In this document: positions 1 through 8,341 of the stretch, piece after piece
How the letters are laid out: each line of letters starts with the position of its first letter
Position numbering within the stretch: position 1 is the stretch's first letter
Assembly: GCA_944319935.1 (NCBI GenBank)
Contig: CALUFM010000004.1
Span: 1 to 64,000, forward strand
Direction of reading: 5' to 3'
DNA: 64,000 nucleotides
Source: an uncultured Prevotella sp.
GTDB lineage: Bacteria; Bacteroidota; Bacteroidia; Bacteroidales; Bacteroidaceae
Translations under genes and position numbers: made by a program
Notes under the pieces: generated by a model
What the model saw: only the letters and a program-made list of their open reading frames with translations
Told to the model about the DNA's origin: nothing
Databases searched by the model: none

Positions 1-540
1 CTGCATATCCTTGTTCTGCTGCCTTGGTGTACCAAAAAACAGCTTTTTCGTAGTCTTGTGGTACGCCTTGCCCCTTTGCATAACGCAGGCCTAAATTGGT
101 TTGAGCAGCTGCAATTCCTTGTTCTGCAGCTTTGGTAAACCAATAAACAGCTTTTTCGTAGTCTTGTGGTACACCTTGACCTTTTGCATAACATACGCCT
201 AAGTTATTTTGAGCAACTGCATATCCTTGTTCTGCTGCCTTGGTGTACCAAAAAACAGCTTTTTCGTAGTCTTGTGGTACGCCTTGCCCCTTTTCATAAC
301 GCAGGCCTAAATTGGTTTGAGCAGCTGCAATTCCTTGTTCTGCCGCCTTGGTGTACCAATAAACAGCTTTTTCGTAGTCTTGTGGTACACCTTGACCGTT
401 TTTATAACATATACCTAAATTATTTTGAGCACTTGCATATCCTTGTTCAGCTGCCTTGGTGTACCAAAAAACAGCTTTTTCGTAATCTATTGGTACGCTT
501 TGACCTGTTGTATAATCCACACCTAAACTGTTTTGGGCAA
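1..540. repeat. 216-bp higher-order tandem repeat (2 x 108 bp) in the Sel1 array
   Basis: The DNA coding for the Sel1 repeats has a 108-bp period (36 codons). Alternate units are more alike, giving a 216-bp period: positions 1-216 and 217-432 differ at only a few bases. Near identity at the DNA level indicates recent unit duplication or ongoing expansion. The array continues past the left edge, so the copy number is unknown. Confidence 0.85.
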
Positions 541-1627
541 CAGCAAACCCCTGTTCTGCTGAATTTTTCCATAAAGAAAATATTTCAGGTGTGATAGAAT
601 AACAACCTGAAAGTCTGTTGCTTGCATATAAATAGATACCATGCCAAAAATCAGAAGCAATGTCATTGCTCTTTGCATAAAATTTGGCAGCACTTTCAAT
701 GGAGTGTATTATACGACTATTATCTTCAATATCTTTCTTTCTATTAAAGAAACTTTGTTTTCCAAACAATAAACAATGTATTTTTTGTGGTTCGATGCAA
801 CCTTCTGAATTTACGATTATAAACGCAGCTAAAGCAATCGATAATTGTTTATTATTAGATAAACAAAGAAACTGACTTATAAATTCTTGTGAGTCATCTT
901 TCAAAAAAGCGTCATAATACCGATACTCAACAGCCATCGCTTTTAGAATAAGCAAGATTTTTAAAGCCGCATAATCATCTATATGACTATTGAAATCTGT
1001 CTTTTTCATTAGCGGATGCTTATAAAATGGCGTTCCGTTTTCCCTGGAAAACTGTCCGGCCATAGAGGGTACATACATACCATCATAATCCAACAAAATT
1101 ATTGAACCGTCATCTTTGACTAAAATATTGTCGGGCTTTAAATCTCCGTGTGCAAGTGATTGCATCAAAAGCCAACAAACAAGTTCTTGAAAGTTGTCAG
1201 CCAATTGCTCAAGTTTTATTTTATTGTCACTTATTTTATTCGTATAGGCATCCAGTGACAAGCCGTCTACCCAATCCATAAGCAAAACAGGAAATTCGGT
1301 TTCGTCAGTTTGCGTTGAATCAACAAACAATTCTTTTTCGTAATATGTCACCGATAACAAATACGATGATTTGTCAATATTACTTATTGCTTCGGATATT
1401 TGTTTATATGCTTCTGCCCGCCCCTCCTGCTCGCGTGTAAAACACTTAACGGCATACAATTTGCCTATTTTTACGTCTTTCATCTTGAAAACAACAGCGA
1501 AGTTGCCGCTTGACATTACGGGATTGCCGCTATTGTCAAGTACGGGGCGCAGGCCATTTAACTTATCGAAGTTGTATTCCGCCGAACGGATTGCATCAAC
1601 GTATTCTGATATTAATGGGTATTGCAT
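1..1627 (-). CDS. Hanks-type protein kinase with Sel1 repeats (3' end outside window)
   Basis: I translated this from the ATG at 1627; it stays open to position 1, so the C-terminus is missing. Residues 1 to about 270 are a kinase domain: a glycine-loop-like SSGNFAVVF, the ATP-binding lysine in YAVKCF (K61), the catalytic loop HGDLKPDN near residue 160, and a DYDG motif in place of DFG. From about residue 340 come Sel1-like repeats of 36 residues (AEQGYA.AQNNLG..Y..GQGVP.DYEKAV.WYTKA), at least five complete. Sel1 repeats normally bind proteins, so the kinase may be scaffolded to a partner. The start aligns with residue 9 of the downstream-encoded paralogue at 1640-2863, only 12 bp upstream, so the two are probably one operon. 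The substrate is unknown. A defence or signalling cargo role is only an inference. Confidence 0.8.
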   Translation of the reverse strand, partial: MQYPLISEYVDAIRSAEYNFDKLNGLRPVLDNSGNPVMSSGNFAVVFKMKDVKIGKLYAVKCFTREQEGRAEAYKQISEAISNIDKSSYLLSVTYYEKELFVDSTQTDETEFPVLLMDWVDGLSLDAYTNKISDNKIKLEQLADNFQELVCWLLMQSLAHGDLKPDNILVKDDGSIILLDYDGMYVPSMAGQFSRENGTPFYKHPLMKKTDFNSHIDDYAALKILLILKAMAVEYRYYDAFLKDDSQEFISQFLCLSNNKQLSIALAAFIIVNSEGCIEPQKIHCLLFGKQSFFNRKKDIEDNSRIIHSIESAAKFYAKSNDIASDFWHGIYLYASNRLSGCYSITPEIFSLWKNSAEQGFAVAQNSLGVDYTTGQSVPIDYEKAVFWYTKAAEQGYASAQNNLGICYKNGQGVPQDYEKAVYWYTKAAEQGIAAAQTNLGLRYEKGQGVPQDYEKAVFWYTKAAEQGYAVAQNNLGVCYAKGQGVPQDYEKAVYWFTKAAEQGIAAAQTNLGLRYAKGQGVPQDYEKAVFWYTKAAEQGYA

Positions 1628-1639
1628 AATTTTACTTCA

Positions 1640-2863
1640 TTATAAACAACGAATTCTTTGTATGTCTGATTCACCTTTTTTATATAATGTTACAATTTCT
1701 GCTTTATCCATATCAACATTGTCACCTACACCAAGAGTGCTATCTTCACTACAAGGTATAAAACAAGGCTTAGCATTCCTTAGGTTAAATTGAACAGAAT
1801 TTCCATACTTGGAACTTACAATAACAGCGTTGAAGACCATATCTTTTTCTTCTTTGGTGAATTTTCTGATGTTTTTTATAGTCCATTTGCTTTTAATATG
1901 ATACTTCATCTGTATTTTTCCTAAAAGCGTCATCTTTGGTTTTTTCAATAATAATAAGTTGAATGAAACTATAAGATATTTTTGTAAGAGGGTAATCATA
2001 AATAATCCGATAAGGGCGTTTATCTCAGTATGCTCTGATGGGAAAATGGATTTTAATAACTCGCAAGATGACAAGTTGCGGTAATCGCTTTCGGAAAAAA
2101 GGAGGCGGTCGGACGCACCGTATTTGTCTAAGAGTGACGGGTCGGATGCTATAAGGCGGAGAGAAAGGAGAATTGAAATTGCAGGAAAGTCATCGATGTG
2201 TTCGTTGAAATCATCTTCCGTGCGCAGGGGATGGCGGAAGTCGGGGCAGCCAAGTTCGCGCGACTTCTGCCCTTGCATGGCAGGAACGAACATTCCGTCG
2301 TAGTCAACGAGGGTGAATGAACCATCTTCATATACAAGGATGTTGTCAGGTTTCAGGTCACCGTGGGCGAAAGGTTGCGGCAACAGCCACATTGCAAGGC
2401 GACTGAAATTGTATGCAAGCATTTCGAGGGCATACGTGTCGTTGATGTTCCGGCGAACGTAGCGGTCGAGTGTCTCGCCCTCAACCCAGTCCATCAGCAG
2501 CACGGGAAACTCGCTGTCGTCAGAGCTGTTGGTGTCTACAAACAGCTCATGGTCGTAATATCTTACCTTTGCAAGATAGGTAGACTGCACAAACTCAAGC
2601 TCATCGGCAATCTGGCGGTAAGCCTCCTCACGCCCTTCCTGCTCGCGTGTAAAACATTTCACGGCGTACAGACGGCCGTTTTTCACGTCTTTCATCTTGA
2701 AAACCACAGCGAAGTTGCCGCTCGACATTACGGGATTGCCGTTGCCGTCAAGTACGGGGCGCAGGTCACTTAACTTGTCAAAGTTGACTTCCGCAGAACG
2801 GATAGCATCAACGTATTCTGATATTAACGGGTATTGCATAATTTGCGTGTTGACTATATTCAT
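1640..2863 (-). CDS. Hanks-type protein kinase, paralogue of the Sel1 kinase
   Basis: This 407-residue protein has a kinase domain at about residues 25-270: glycine-loop-like SSGNFAVVF, lysine in YAVKCF (K69), catalytic loop HGDLKPDN (D169, N174), and DYDG (D187) as the metal-binding motif. All residues needed for phosphotransfer are present. A hydrophobic stretch near residues 285-310 (LIGLFMITLLQKY) could be membrane-associated. The last 70 residues form a small uncharacterised domain, and there are no Sel1 repeats. The first 90 codons are very similar in DNA to the neighbouring kinase gene, so the two arose by duplication and then took different C-termini. The start may be M1, or M9, which aligns with the start of the paralogue. 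The substrate is unknown. Confidence 0.8.
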   Translation of the reverse strand: MNIVNTQIMQYPLISEYVDAIRSAEVNFDKLSDLRPVLDGNGNPVMSSGNFAVVFKMKDVKNGRLYAVKCFTREQEGREEAYRQIADELEFVQSTYLAKVRYYDHELFVDTNSSDDSEFPVLLMDWVEGETLDRYVRRNINDTYALEMLAYNFSRLAMWLLPQPFAHGDLKPDNILVYEDGSFTLVDYDGMFVPAMQGQKSRELGCPDFRHPLRTEDDFNEHIDDFPAISILLSLRLIASDPSLLDKYGASDRLLFSESDYRNLSSCELLKSIFPSEHTEINALIGLFMITLLQKYLIVSFNLLLLKKPKMTLLGKIQMKYHIKSKWTIKNIRKFTKEEKDMVFNAVIVSSKYGNSVQFNLRNAKPCFIPCSEDSTLGVGDNVDMDKAEIVTLYKKGESDIQRIRCL

Positions 2864-2964
2864 TTTTCAATGTCAACAAAGTTAAGAAAAGAATCACAGA
2901 CTTATGCACTGATAGGCAAAAATCTGTGATTTAAATGTGAGATAAAACTGTAAAACGCAATTAA

Positions 2965-4491
2965 TTATAGACTATGCCCTATTCGTGACTTTTTAATATG
3001 TCTATCATACCGACCCTCGGCAATATCGCCAACCTCTTTGAAAGTATGACGATGTTTAATTCCGTCAAAAGGCTGTCGGCTCTCCGCATAACCACAAAGC
3101 AATGTGCCGACAGATTTCCGCTGTCCGACAGTTTCGCCATATTCCTGCATCACGCTCTTGATGTCGGCGGCTTCGGACGGGGCGAAGAACAACTTGTGCC
3201 GTTCCGTGCCGAAACTGATAACCGCGTCTATGGCTCGCTTAAAGACCTCGTTTGCCTTGTAGAGAATGTCGGCAAGCAAATTAAGAATATCCCGGCTCGC
3301 TTTCAGCGCACTTTGCAGCAAACGGATTGTCTTGTCTTTCTCCGCCGTGGCACGGTTTACGGCAAAGTCTATGCGCTGCCGCTTGCCGTCCTTTTGCTCC
3401 TGAAGTTCCCTTACCGCCTTGTCCCTTTCAATGGCAAGTGAACGGCTCTGCATCAAAGCCCTGTCACGCTCATCTTCGGCTTCCTGTTTCTCAGCAACCA
3501 ATACCTTTGCCATTTCCTCTACCTTAGTTTTTACTGCATTCGGAAAGGCTTTTCTGATGCGCTCGTTCTCGGCTTTAAGTCTGGCGATTTCCTTTTCCAT
3601 AGCGGCCGACTTACCGACTCCTACGAGGCTGCCGAAGCTGTCAAGTATGCTGTCCACTTTCGCCTTGCGCCCGTCCTTTAATTGACGTTCCTTGTCGGCA
3701 ATGTCTTTGTCAAGGGACTGGCGGTATTCCTCTTTCGCCTTGTTCTCTCCCTCGATGAACTGCCGTTCCGTTTCGGCTTTCTCTTTGGCAGCAAGGGCTG
3801 CTTCCTTTTCGGCTTCCGCCTTTTCCGTCTCCTGCTTCTGCTTGTTGATGATGAAGTCCGTGCGTTCCAGATGCTCCTTGCCTGTTACCTCCTTTGAGGT
3901 GCCCCTTTCCATTTCAAGGCACTCAGCCAGAATAGTCTGCATCTCGCTCATGGCTTTCTCGTCTAATTTGCAGGACTTGCCCGTTTCGTGGTTCATCCAG
4001 TCCCATACGATATGGGCGTGCAGGTTGGGCTTCCATGTTGCATTATCACCGGGCGTTCCGTAGTGCCCCTCGTCACGATGGATGAACACCTGCAGGGCGG
4101 TTATGCCCCAACGTTCCCTGCACACCTCACAGAAACGCCGCAACTGCTCCATCGTGGTGTCACCCTTTATGACGACCACGCCCTCCTTGAGCGGAGTGCT
4201 GCCACGGACGATGGTCACCTTGCCCGTCTTCTTGTTCACCCGTTCCCGGTCTTTGGTCTGCATCGCCCGGCCTGTCTTTTCCTTGACTATCGCAGCAATA
4301 CGGTTGTAACGGTCGGTGAGCGTGGCTTCACTGAAATCAGGTGATACCCATGTTTCGTTTTTCGCCATGAGGTCGGTGCGGATGTAGAACTTCTCCTTGC
4401 GGATGTTGGCGAGGTATTCGGTTGTCCGCCTGTTGTGCGCCTCGCTGCTGCCGATGTTGCACGGCTTGATGTTGATGGATGTCTTTGCCAT
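2965..4491 (-). CDS. MobV-family relaxase (Mob/Pre)
   Basis: A 508-residue relaxase that would nick the element at its oriT and lead the transferred strand into a recipient. The N-terminal 200 residues match the MobV/Pre family. The metal-binding signature is visible as HRDE (138-141) followed by PNLHAHIVWDW (H158, H160). From about residue 210 to 400 the protein is a long charged coiled coil, common in Bacteroidetes Mob proteins and probably used for dimerisation or docking. It starts next to a palindrome-rich non-coding stretch (4500-4770) that is the best oriT candidate. No coupling protein is encoded here, so transfer would depend on a co-resident conjugative element. Confidence 0.9.
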   Translation of the reverse strand: MAKTSINIKPCNIGSSEAHNRRTTEYLANIRKEKFYIRTDLMAKNETWVSPDFSEATLTDRYNRIAAIVKEKTGRAMQTKDRERVNKKTGKVTIVRGSTPLKEGVVVIKGDTTMEQLRRFCEVCRERWGITALQVFIHRDEGHYGTPGDNATWKPNLHAHIVWDWMNHETGKSCKLDEKAMSEMQTILAECLEMERGTSKEVTGKEHLERTDFIINKQKQETEKAEAEKEAALAAKEKAETERQFIEGENKAKEEYRQSLDKDIADKERQLKDGRKAKVDSILDSFGSLVGVGKSAAMEKEIARLKAENERIRKAFPNAVKTKVEEMAKVLVAEKQEAEDERDRALMQSRSLAIERDKAVRELQEQKDGKRQRIDFAVNRATAEKDKTIRLLQSALKASRDILNLLADILYKANEVFKRAIDAVISFGTERHKLFFAPSEAADIKSVMQEYGETVGQRKSVGTLLCGYAESRQPFDGIKHRHTFKEVGDIAEGRYDRHIKKSRIGHSL

Positions 4492-5244
4492 AGCTTGTCT
4501 GTTTTTTTGAGTCTCACAAAACGGGTTATTAGGGCTGCGCTTTAATCGGAGGGTGCAGGGAGAGGGTCACTTCCTGCTTGGGGTTCTCAGGGCAAAAGCC
4601 ACTGAGCGGAGTTTCCAAAGAGAGGGTCACTCTTTGGTCGGGTTGCAGAGGGCTGAAAGTCCTTGCCGGGTTCTTAGGGCAGCGTCCTAAGCCCCTCGGG
4701 AGAGCCCACAACTTCGCAGCTTGCGGAGAAGTTATAGTGGGCTATATCTGGGCAAGCCCAGTCTGTCAACGCAACGACAACGGAGTACCGCTGAAATCCT
4801 GCGCTGTGCGCCCGTCAATTCCTTCAACTTGTGTCGGGTTTATCCACACCGCCAATCGTGTCATCCTGCGCCCCTTTCGGGCTTCCTTTGGGATTATTGC
4901 CATGTAGCCATTTACCGTCGTCTACGATGTGATTATTTTCATTATTATCTTCTTCATCCAAACTGTCAGAAGCAACTGGAAGAAGCAAGGGCGGCTGCTC
5001 TGCCAGATGTCATACTTGTATTTGTTATTTTAAGAGTCATGTGATTGTTTATTTCCCGTTGATTTTGTTGACTTTGTTGAGAGAGTACCGACAAAAGGGG
5101 AAATAAAAATCGCATCCAACGGTTTAGGATTCTGCTTTTCTCTTTTGGCCAGCAATTTCTGTTGAAAACTGTTGAGACTATTGTTGAATCATATAAGCCT
5201 TGCTCATATATGTTTTCCCATATATTTCATCAAATTCAACAAAC
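4492..5244. other. Non-coding region with candidate oriT
   Basis: This 750-bp stretch upstream of the relaxase shows no convincing gene. It holds clustered dyads: AGCCCACAACTTC (4703-4715) paired with GAAGTT (4728-4733) and GTGGGCT (4737-4743); CCAAAGA/TCTTTGG at 4615-4637; and CTGGGC/GCCCAG at 4748-4761. The 10-mer AGAGGGTCAC occurs at 4561 and again at 4621. MobV origins of transfer usually lie just upstream of the mob gene and contain inverted repeats, so 4555-4765 is the likely oriT. From 4770 to 5244 I see no structure of note. Confidence 0.5.
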
Positions 5245-6438
5245 TCAACGGTAATCTTTCAAAATTTCCCGGGTGACGGTGTAAAAGCGACCGACTTTCT
5301 TTGTTGATGCAGAATACTTCTGCCCCGGCAACACGGATATTTGGTAGGTGGAATAAGACAACGCATTGGGTGCAGGTTCCAGCTTCCAATATTGTTGCAA
5401 GACATTCCTCATCTGATGACGTTCTATCTTTACCATTGAATAGTTGAACAACGACAGCAAATCGTTGATGCAGAAATCCACCACATCCACCTGCATGCTA
5501 TCCATGATGTCGAGCAGCAATTCTGCCATGTCAAGTTCTATGCGGCTCCGGTTGCAGCGGATGATTTTCTCCAATGCTTCCGTGCGTATGAGTGAGGGCG
5601 AAAACCACATTCGACTTTCTTCTTTGGTCGTTAAGTCACGATGCAACAAATAGTGCAGAAATGCTGGGATTTCATCTTTCAATTTCTGTAGAAACGAAGT
5701 ATCGTCTTTCTCCAATCGACTAATTTTCCTTACCCAATAACGTGTTTCCTCCGGCTCAATGTAAACGGGGAAATTCTCGTTATTGGAACACAGCACGAAC
5801 TTAGCGAAGAACTGCACTTCATAACGGTCTTTTCCCTTTGCCTCCAGCTTATATGAATGGGCCGTACTCAGGTTTTTCAACCGTTCGCTATCCTCACGAC
5901 GGTTGAGCAGCACTTCATCCACCACTATCATCAGCTTGCCTGCCCAATCGGCATTGAATTGGCTGCGGAAATCCTCATTCGTATTGAAAGTAACATTATC
6001 CTGAAATAATGCCTTCAAGAAGTTCAGGAATGTACTCTTGCCTGTATTCCGTTCTTCAGAAACCAATAAAAGTATCGGCAGCTTCTGCGTTGGCTTTAGG
6101 TATAGCAGTTGAAGATAGTCCATTCCCATCTCATACTGCTCGCCGAAAATGTGCTTCACCAGCGAGCGGATATGCTTGAAATCGCCCTCAGTAGGAATAT
6201 GGGTTATCGGCTCGTAAAGGTTATAGAAACCAGCAACTTCTTTTTGATAGTTAATATGGCTTGGCACTGTGCAAAAGCCATTATACTTGGTGATGGGAGG
6301 GATGTTATCCTTGCCATAATCTTGCCTGATTGTGCCAAAACTCCATTGTATCCTGCGAGTAGTCGTCGTTCCGTCAGCCAAAGGCTGCTGCACTACCTTG
6401 TATATAACAGTGCCCACGCGGATATACTGTTCTTCCAT
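5245..6438 (-). CDS. Replication helicase, DUF5906/D5-like P-loop ATPase
   Basis: A 397-residue protein with a clear P-loop ATPase core: Walker A SEERNTGKST (residues 127-136) and Walker B LMIVVDEV (D174, E175), then VLCSNNENFP, typical of the DUF5906 (virus/plasmid D5-like helicase) family. The C-terminal 150 residues look like a winged-helix DNA-binding region. Such proteins unwind the replication origin of plasmids and mobilizable elements, often alongside a primase. No primase domain is visible here. It sits 17 bp downstream of the HTH gene on the same strand, so they are probably co-transcribed. The function is inferred from family and context. Confidence 0.75.
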   Translation of the reverse strand: MEEQYIRVGTVIYKVVQQPLADGTTTTRRIQWSFGTIRQDYGKDNIPPITKYNGFCTVPSHINYQKEVAGFYNLYEPITHIPTEGDFKHIRSLVKHIFGEQYEMGMDYLQLLYLKPTQKLPILLLVSEERNTGKSTFLNFLKALFQDNVTFNTNEDFRSQFNADWAGKLMIVVDEVLLNRREDSERLKNLSTAHSYKLEAKGKDRYEVQFFAKFVLCSNNENFPVYIEPEETRYWVRKISRLEKDDTSFLQKLKDEIPAFLHYLLHRDLTTKEESRMWFSPSLIRTEALEKIIRCNRSRIELDMAELLLDIMDSMQVDVVDFCINDLLSLFNYSMVKIERHQMRNVLQQYWKLEPAPNALSYSTYQISVLPGQKYSASTKKVGRFYTVTREILKDYR

Positions 6439-6455
6439 AATAATGCTTCTTTAGG

Positions 6456-6761
6456 TTAAACTTTCAAGTTGTCACTGCGTGAACCTTGAACTTTTGATTT
6501 CACAAGTGATGTGATTTCTTTTTTGGAGTAAAGGTTACGACCACCCAACTTGTGAACGATAATTGTACCCTCTTTCTGCATACGCCACAAAGTGGTATAA
6601 GTGATGTGGAGCCGTTCACAAACTTGGTCACGCGTGTAGTATTCATCACTCTCTTCCGGTGTCAAATCAGTTTGAAATTTCTTCCCTATCAGTTCTTCCA
6701 CCAATTCAGAAACAACCTGCTTGAGGTCGTCCTTCTGTAACATTATAAAATTTCCCTGCAT
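6456..6761 (-). CDS. Excisionase-like helix-turn-helix protein
   Basis: A 101-residue protein whose second half has the MerR/excisionase-type winged helix: YYTRDQVCERLHITYTTLWRMQKEG followed in the wing by KLGGRNLYSKKEI (the pattern is given in two parts). The first half is a short amphipathic region. Proteins of this type next to Bacteroidetes integrases and replication genes act as recombination directionality factors or as transcription regulators of the element. M1 or M7 could be the start. It is probably the first gene of an operon with the downstream helicase. Confidence 0.72.
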   Translation of the reverse strand: MQGNFIMLQKDDLKQVVSELVEELIGKKFQTDLTPEESDEYYTRDQVCERLHITYTTLWRMQKEGTIIVHKLGGRNLYSKKEITSLVKSKVQGSRSDNLKV

Positions 6762-6810
6762 ATTATGTTGCTTAAAAGATTATGCTGCGAAATTACAATG
6801 AAGCACAAAG

Positions 6811-6856
6811 AAAGCACCTCGGTAAAAATCATGACGATTTCTGCCGAGGTGCTTTT
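6811..6856 (-). terminator. Intrinsic terminator (12-bp stem)
   Basis: AAAGCACCTCGG (6811-6822) pairs perfectly with CCGAGGTGCTTT (6844-6855) around a 21-nt loop, with U-rich ends on both strands. It lies just past the stop of the 471-residue gene on the minus strand and separates it from the HTH-helicase-mob block. Confidence 0.8.
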
Positions 6857-6904
6857 AACAAAAACAGATGTTTCTTTTAACTGTTTGAGTGTTGTAATGT
6901 GAAA

Positions 6905-8320
6905 TCAAGATACGTCAGGGGAAAGAAGCATTCTTAACCTGATGCTTATCAACTTCGCCTGTTCCCTTCCTGTTTGAATAGCATTTTCAGATAAGCTCAA
7001 ATTATAACTGTAGCCATCCTTACTGATGATGGCATTATAAAGCGCTTCTGCCCAATCAAAGCCGGGCTTAAATCCCAAAGAGGGAAACTTCTCTAAAATA
7101 GCCGTGTGGAAGGTGCGATAATTGTATGAGTCATTAAGCAACTTACAATTGGTTAATGCTGCAAAGAGATATGCAAGTATGGAATCTGTATCATTTATTT
7201 CCTTCCATTCGGTAAGTAGCACTTGTATCTCTTTGGTAAGACGCTCGGCATGAGGCTGAACAAGCATCTCCTCAAGCAGAACACAGACTTGCTTGCGCCC
7301 ACGATGTCCTTTGGAATTTTTCAAGGTGGAATTGACAACCTCTTTTGCCTCGCCCATTTTGCCCATAGTTTTCCATGCGCCTTTGGTGTAGGCGGCCTTG
7401 TCAAGACTGGTAAGCATCAGCGACCTTACGAATTGTCCACCAAAACTTTTCTGCCAGATGGAAGAGTTGTCGTCCATCATTGTCTTGGAAAGTAAATCCG
7501 CCATCTTTACAAATCCGTCATCAAATATAATCCAGTAGAACGCACTACACAAAAAGGGATTGTTGTGCAATAGTTTCTGTTTGGTTGCTTCTTGATTAAA
7601 CGTGGAAGCGAACAGAGTTGTCAGTTTCTCATAGACTTGCTGGTTATTGCTTGCAAATTGAGCTTTATCATAGCTATCAGTTCCTGGACAAAGACTTTCC
7701 AACAATTCTGTAATACCCTTAATTCCATTGAACGAAACAATCTCTGTTAAATAAGAAATACCTTTGAGAATAAAAGTCATATCGCCTTCGTATGTCTTGG
7801 CAAAGAAGTTTATGAACTCTTGGTACTCTTCCGGATGGTCATAGTGCCAACGGCGTAAACTCAATAAATTCAAATCCTTGTTGACTGCCTGGGTTTCGCG
7901 CCTTTTGTCCTCCCAATAGGCTTGGATGCCAGCTTTGATGTATTTTGCATCCTCTGATTTCTCAAATTTGGTCATGGCATATTCTATTTCATTAAGCCCA
8001 TTGTCCAGTTCCAAATAGCAATACAAACAGCAGGCAGACACATTCCCTTCTTTTATGGCATTGGAGAATTTGTCAACCATCTCATCGGCAGTAATCCCTT
8101 CTTCTGTGGTCATTATCTCCAAGATTATGCTTTGTAGTGTGCTTGTCTCATCGTCTATCTGTTTATTACTGTGGTTATCACACAACAGATTCTTTAAGAT
8201 TGATTGAATCTTACTCTTAAAGTCTGTATAGATTTCTCGATTCGCTTCAAGCCATTCCTGCATTTTCGATTGACCGGGATAGTCATCATGGTGAAGTTCC
8301 TTCATCATATCATCGTCCAT
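6905..8320 (-). CDS. Uncharacterised helical protein
   Basis: A 471-residue protein that I do not recognise with confidence. It is soluble, with no signal peptide or membrane span. It is predicted mostly alpha-helical and has no clear catalytic motif. It resembles in size and style a family found in Bacteroidetes mobile elements (possibly DUF6043), but this is from memory and unverified. It starts 21 bp downstream of the AAA_14 ATPase gene, so the two are probably one transcript, ended by the hairpin at 6811-6856. A helper role to the ATPase is an inference from position only. Confidence 0.65.
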   Translation of the reverse strand: MDDDMMKELHHDDYPGQSKMQEWLEANREIYTDFKSKIQSILKNLLCDNHSNKQIDDETSTLQSIILEIMTTEEGITADEMVDKFSNAIKEGNVSACCLYCYLELDNGLNEIEYAMTKFEKSEDAKYIKAGIQAYWEDKRRETQAVNKDLNLLSLRRWHYDHPEEYQEFINFFAKTYEGDMTFILKGISYLTEIVSFNGIKGITELLESLCPGTDSYDKAQFASNNQQVYEKLTTLFASTFNQEATKQKLLHNNPFLCSAFYWIIFDDGFVKMADLLSKTMMDDNSSIWQKSFGGQFVRSLMLTSLDKAAYTKGAWKTMGKMGEAKEVVNSTLKNSKGHRGRKQVCVLLEEMLVQPHAERLTKEIQVLLTEWKEINDTDSILAYLFAALTNCKLLNDSYNYRTFHTAILEKFPSLGFKPGFDWAEALYNAIISKDGYSYNLSLSENAIQTGREQAKLISIRLRMLLSPDVS

Positions 8321-8341
8321 ATAGACAGTTTCGCTAAATGG

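Noticed and set aside
166..594. A 142-codon plus-strand frame near the left edge
   Set aside because: It is the antisense of the Sel1 repeat array; its apparent protein repeats only mirror the 108-bp DNA units.
4815..4850. A segment resembling the conserved 16S rRNA site CCGTCAATTCCTT
   Set aside because: The similarity stops after about 13 bases; no rRNA context exists.
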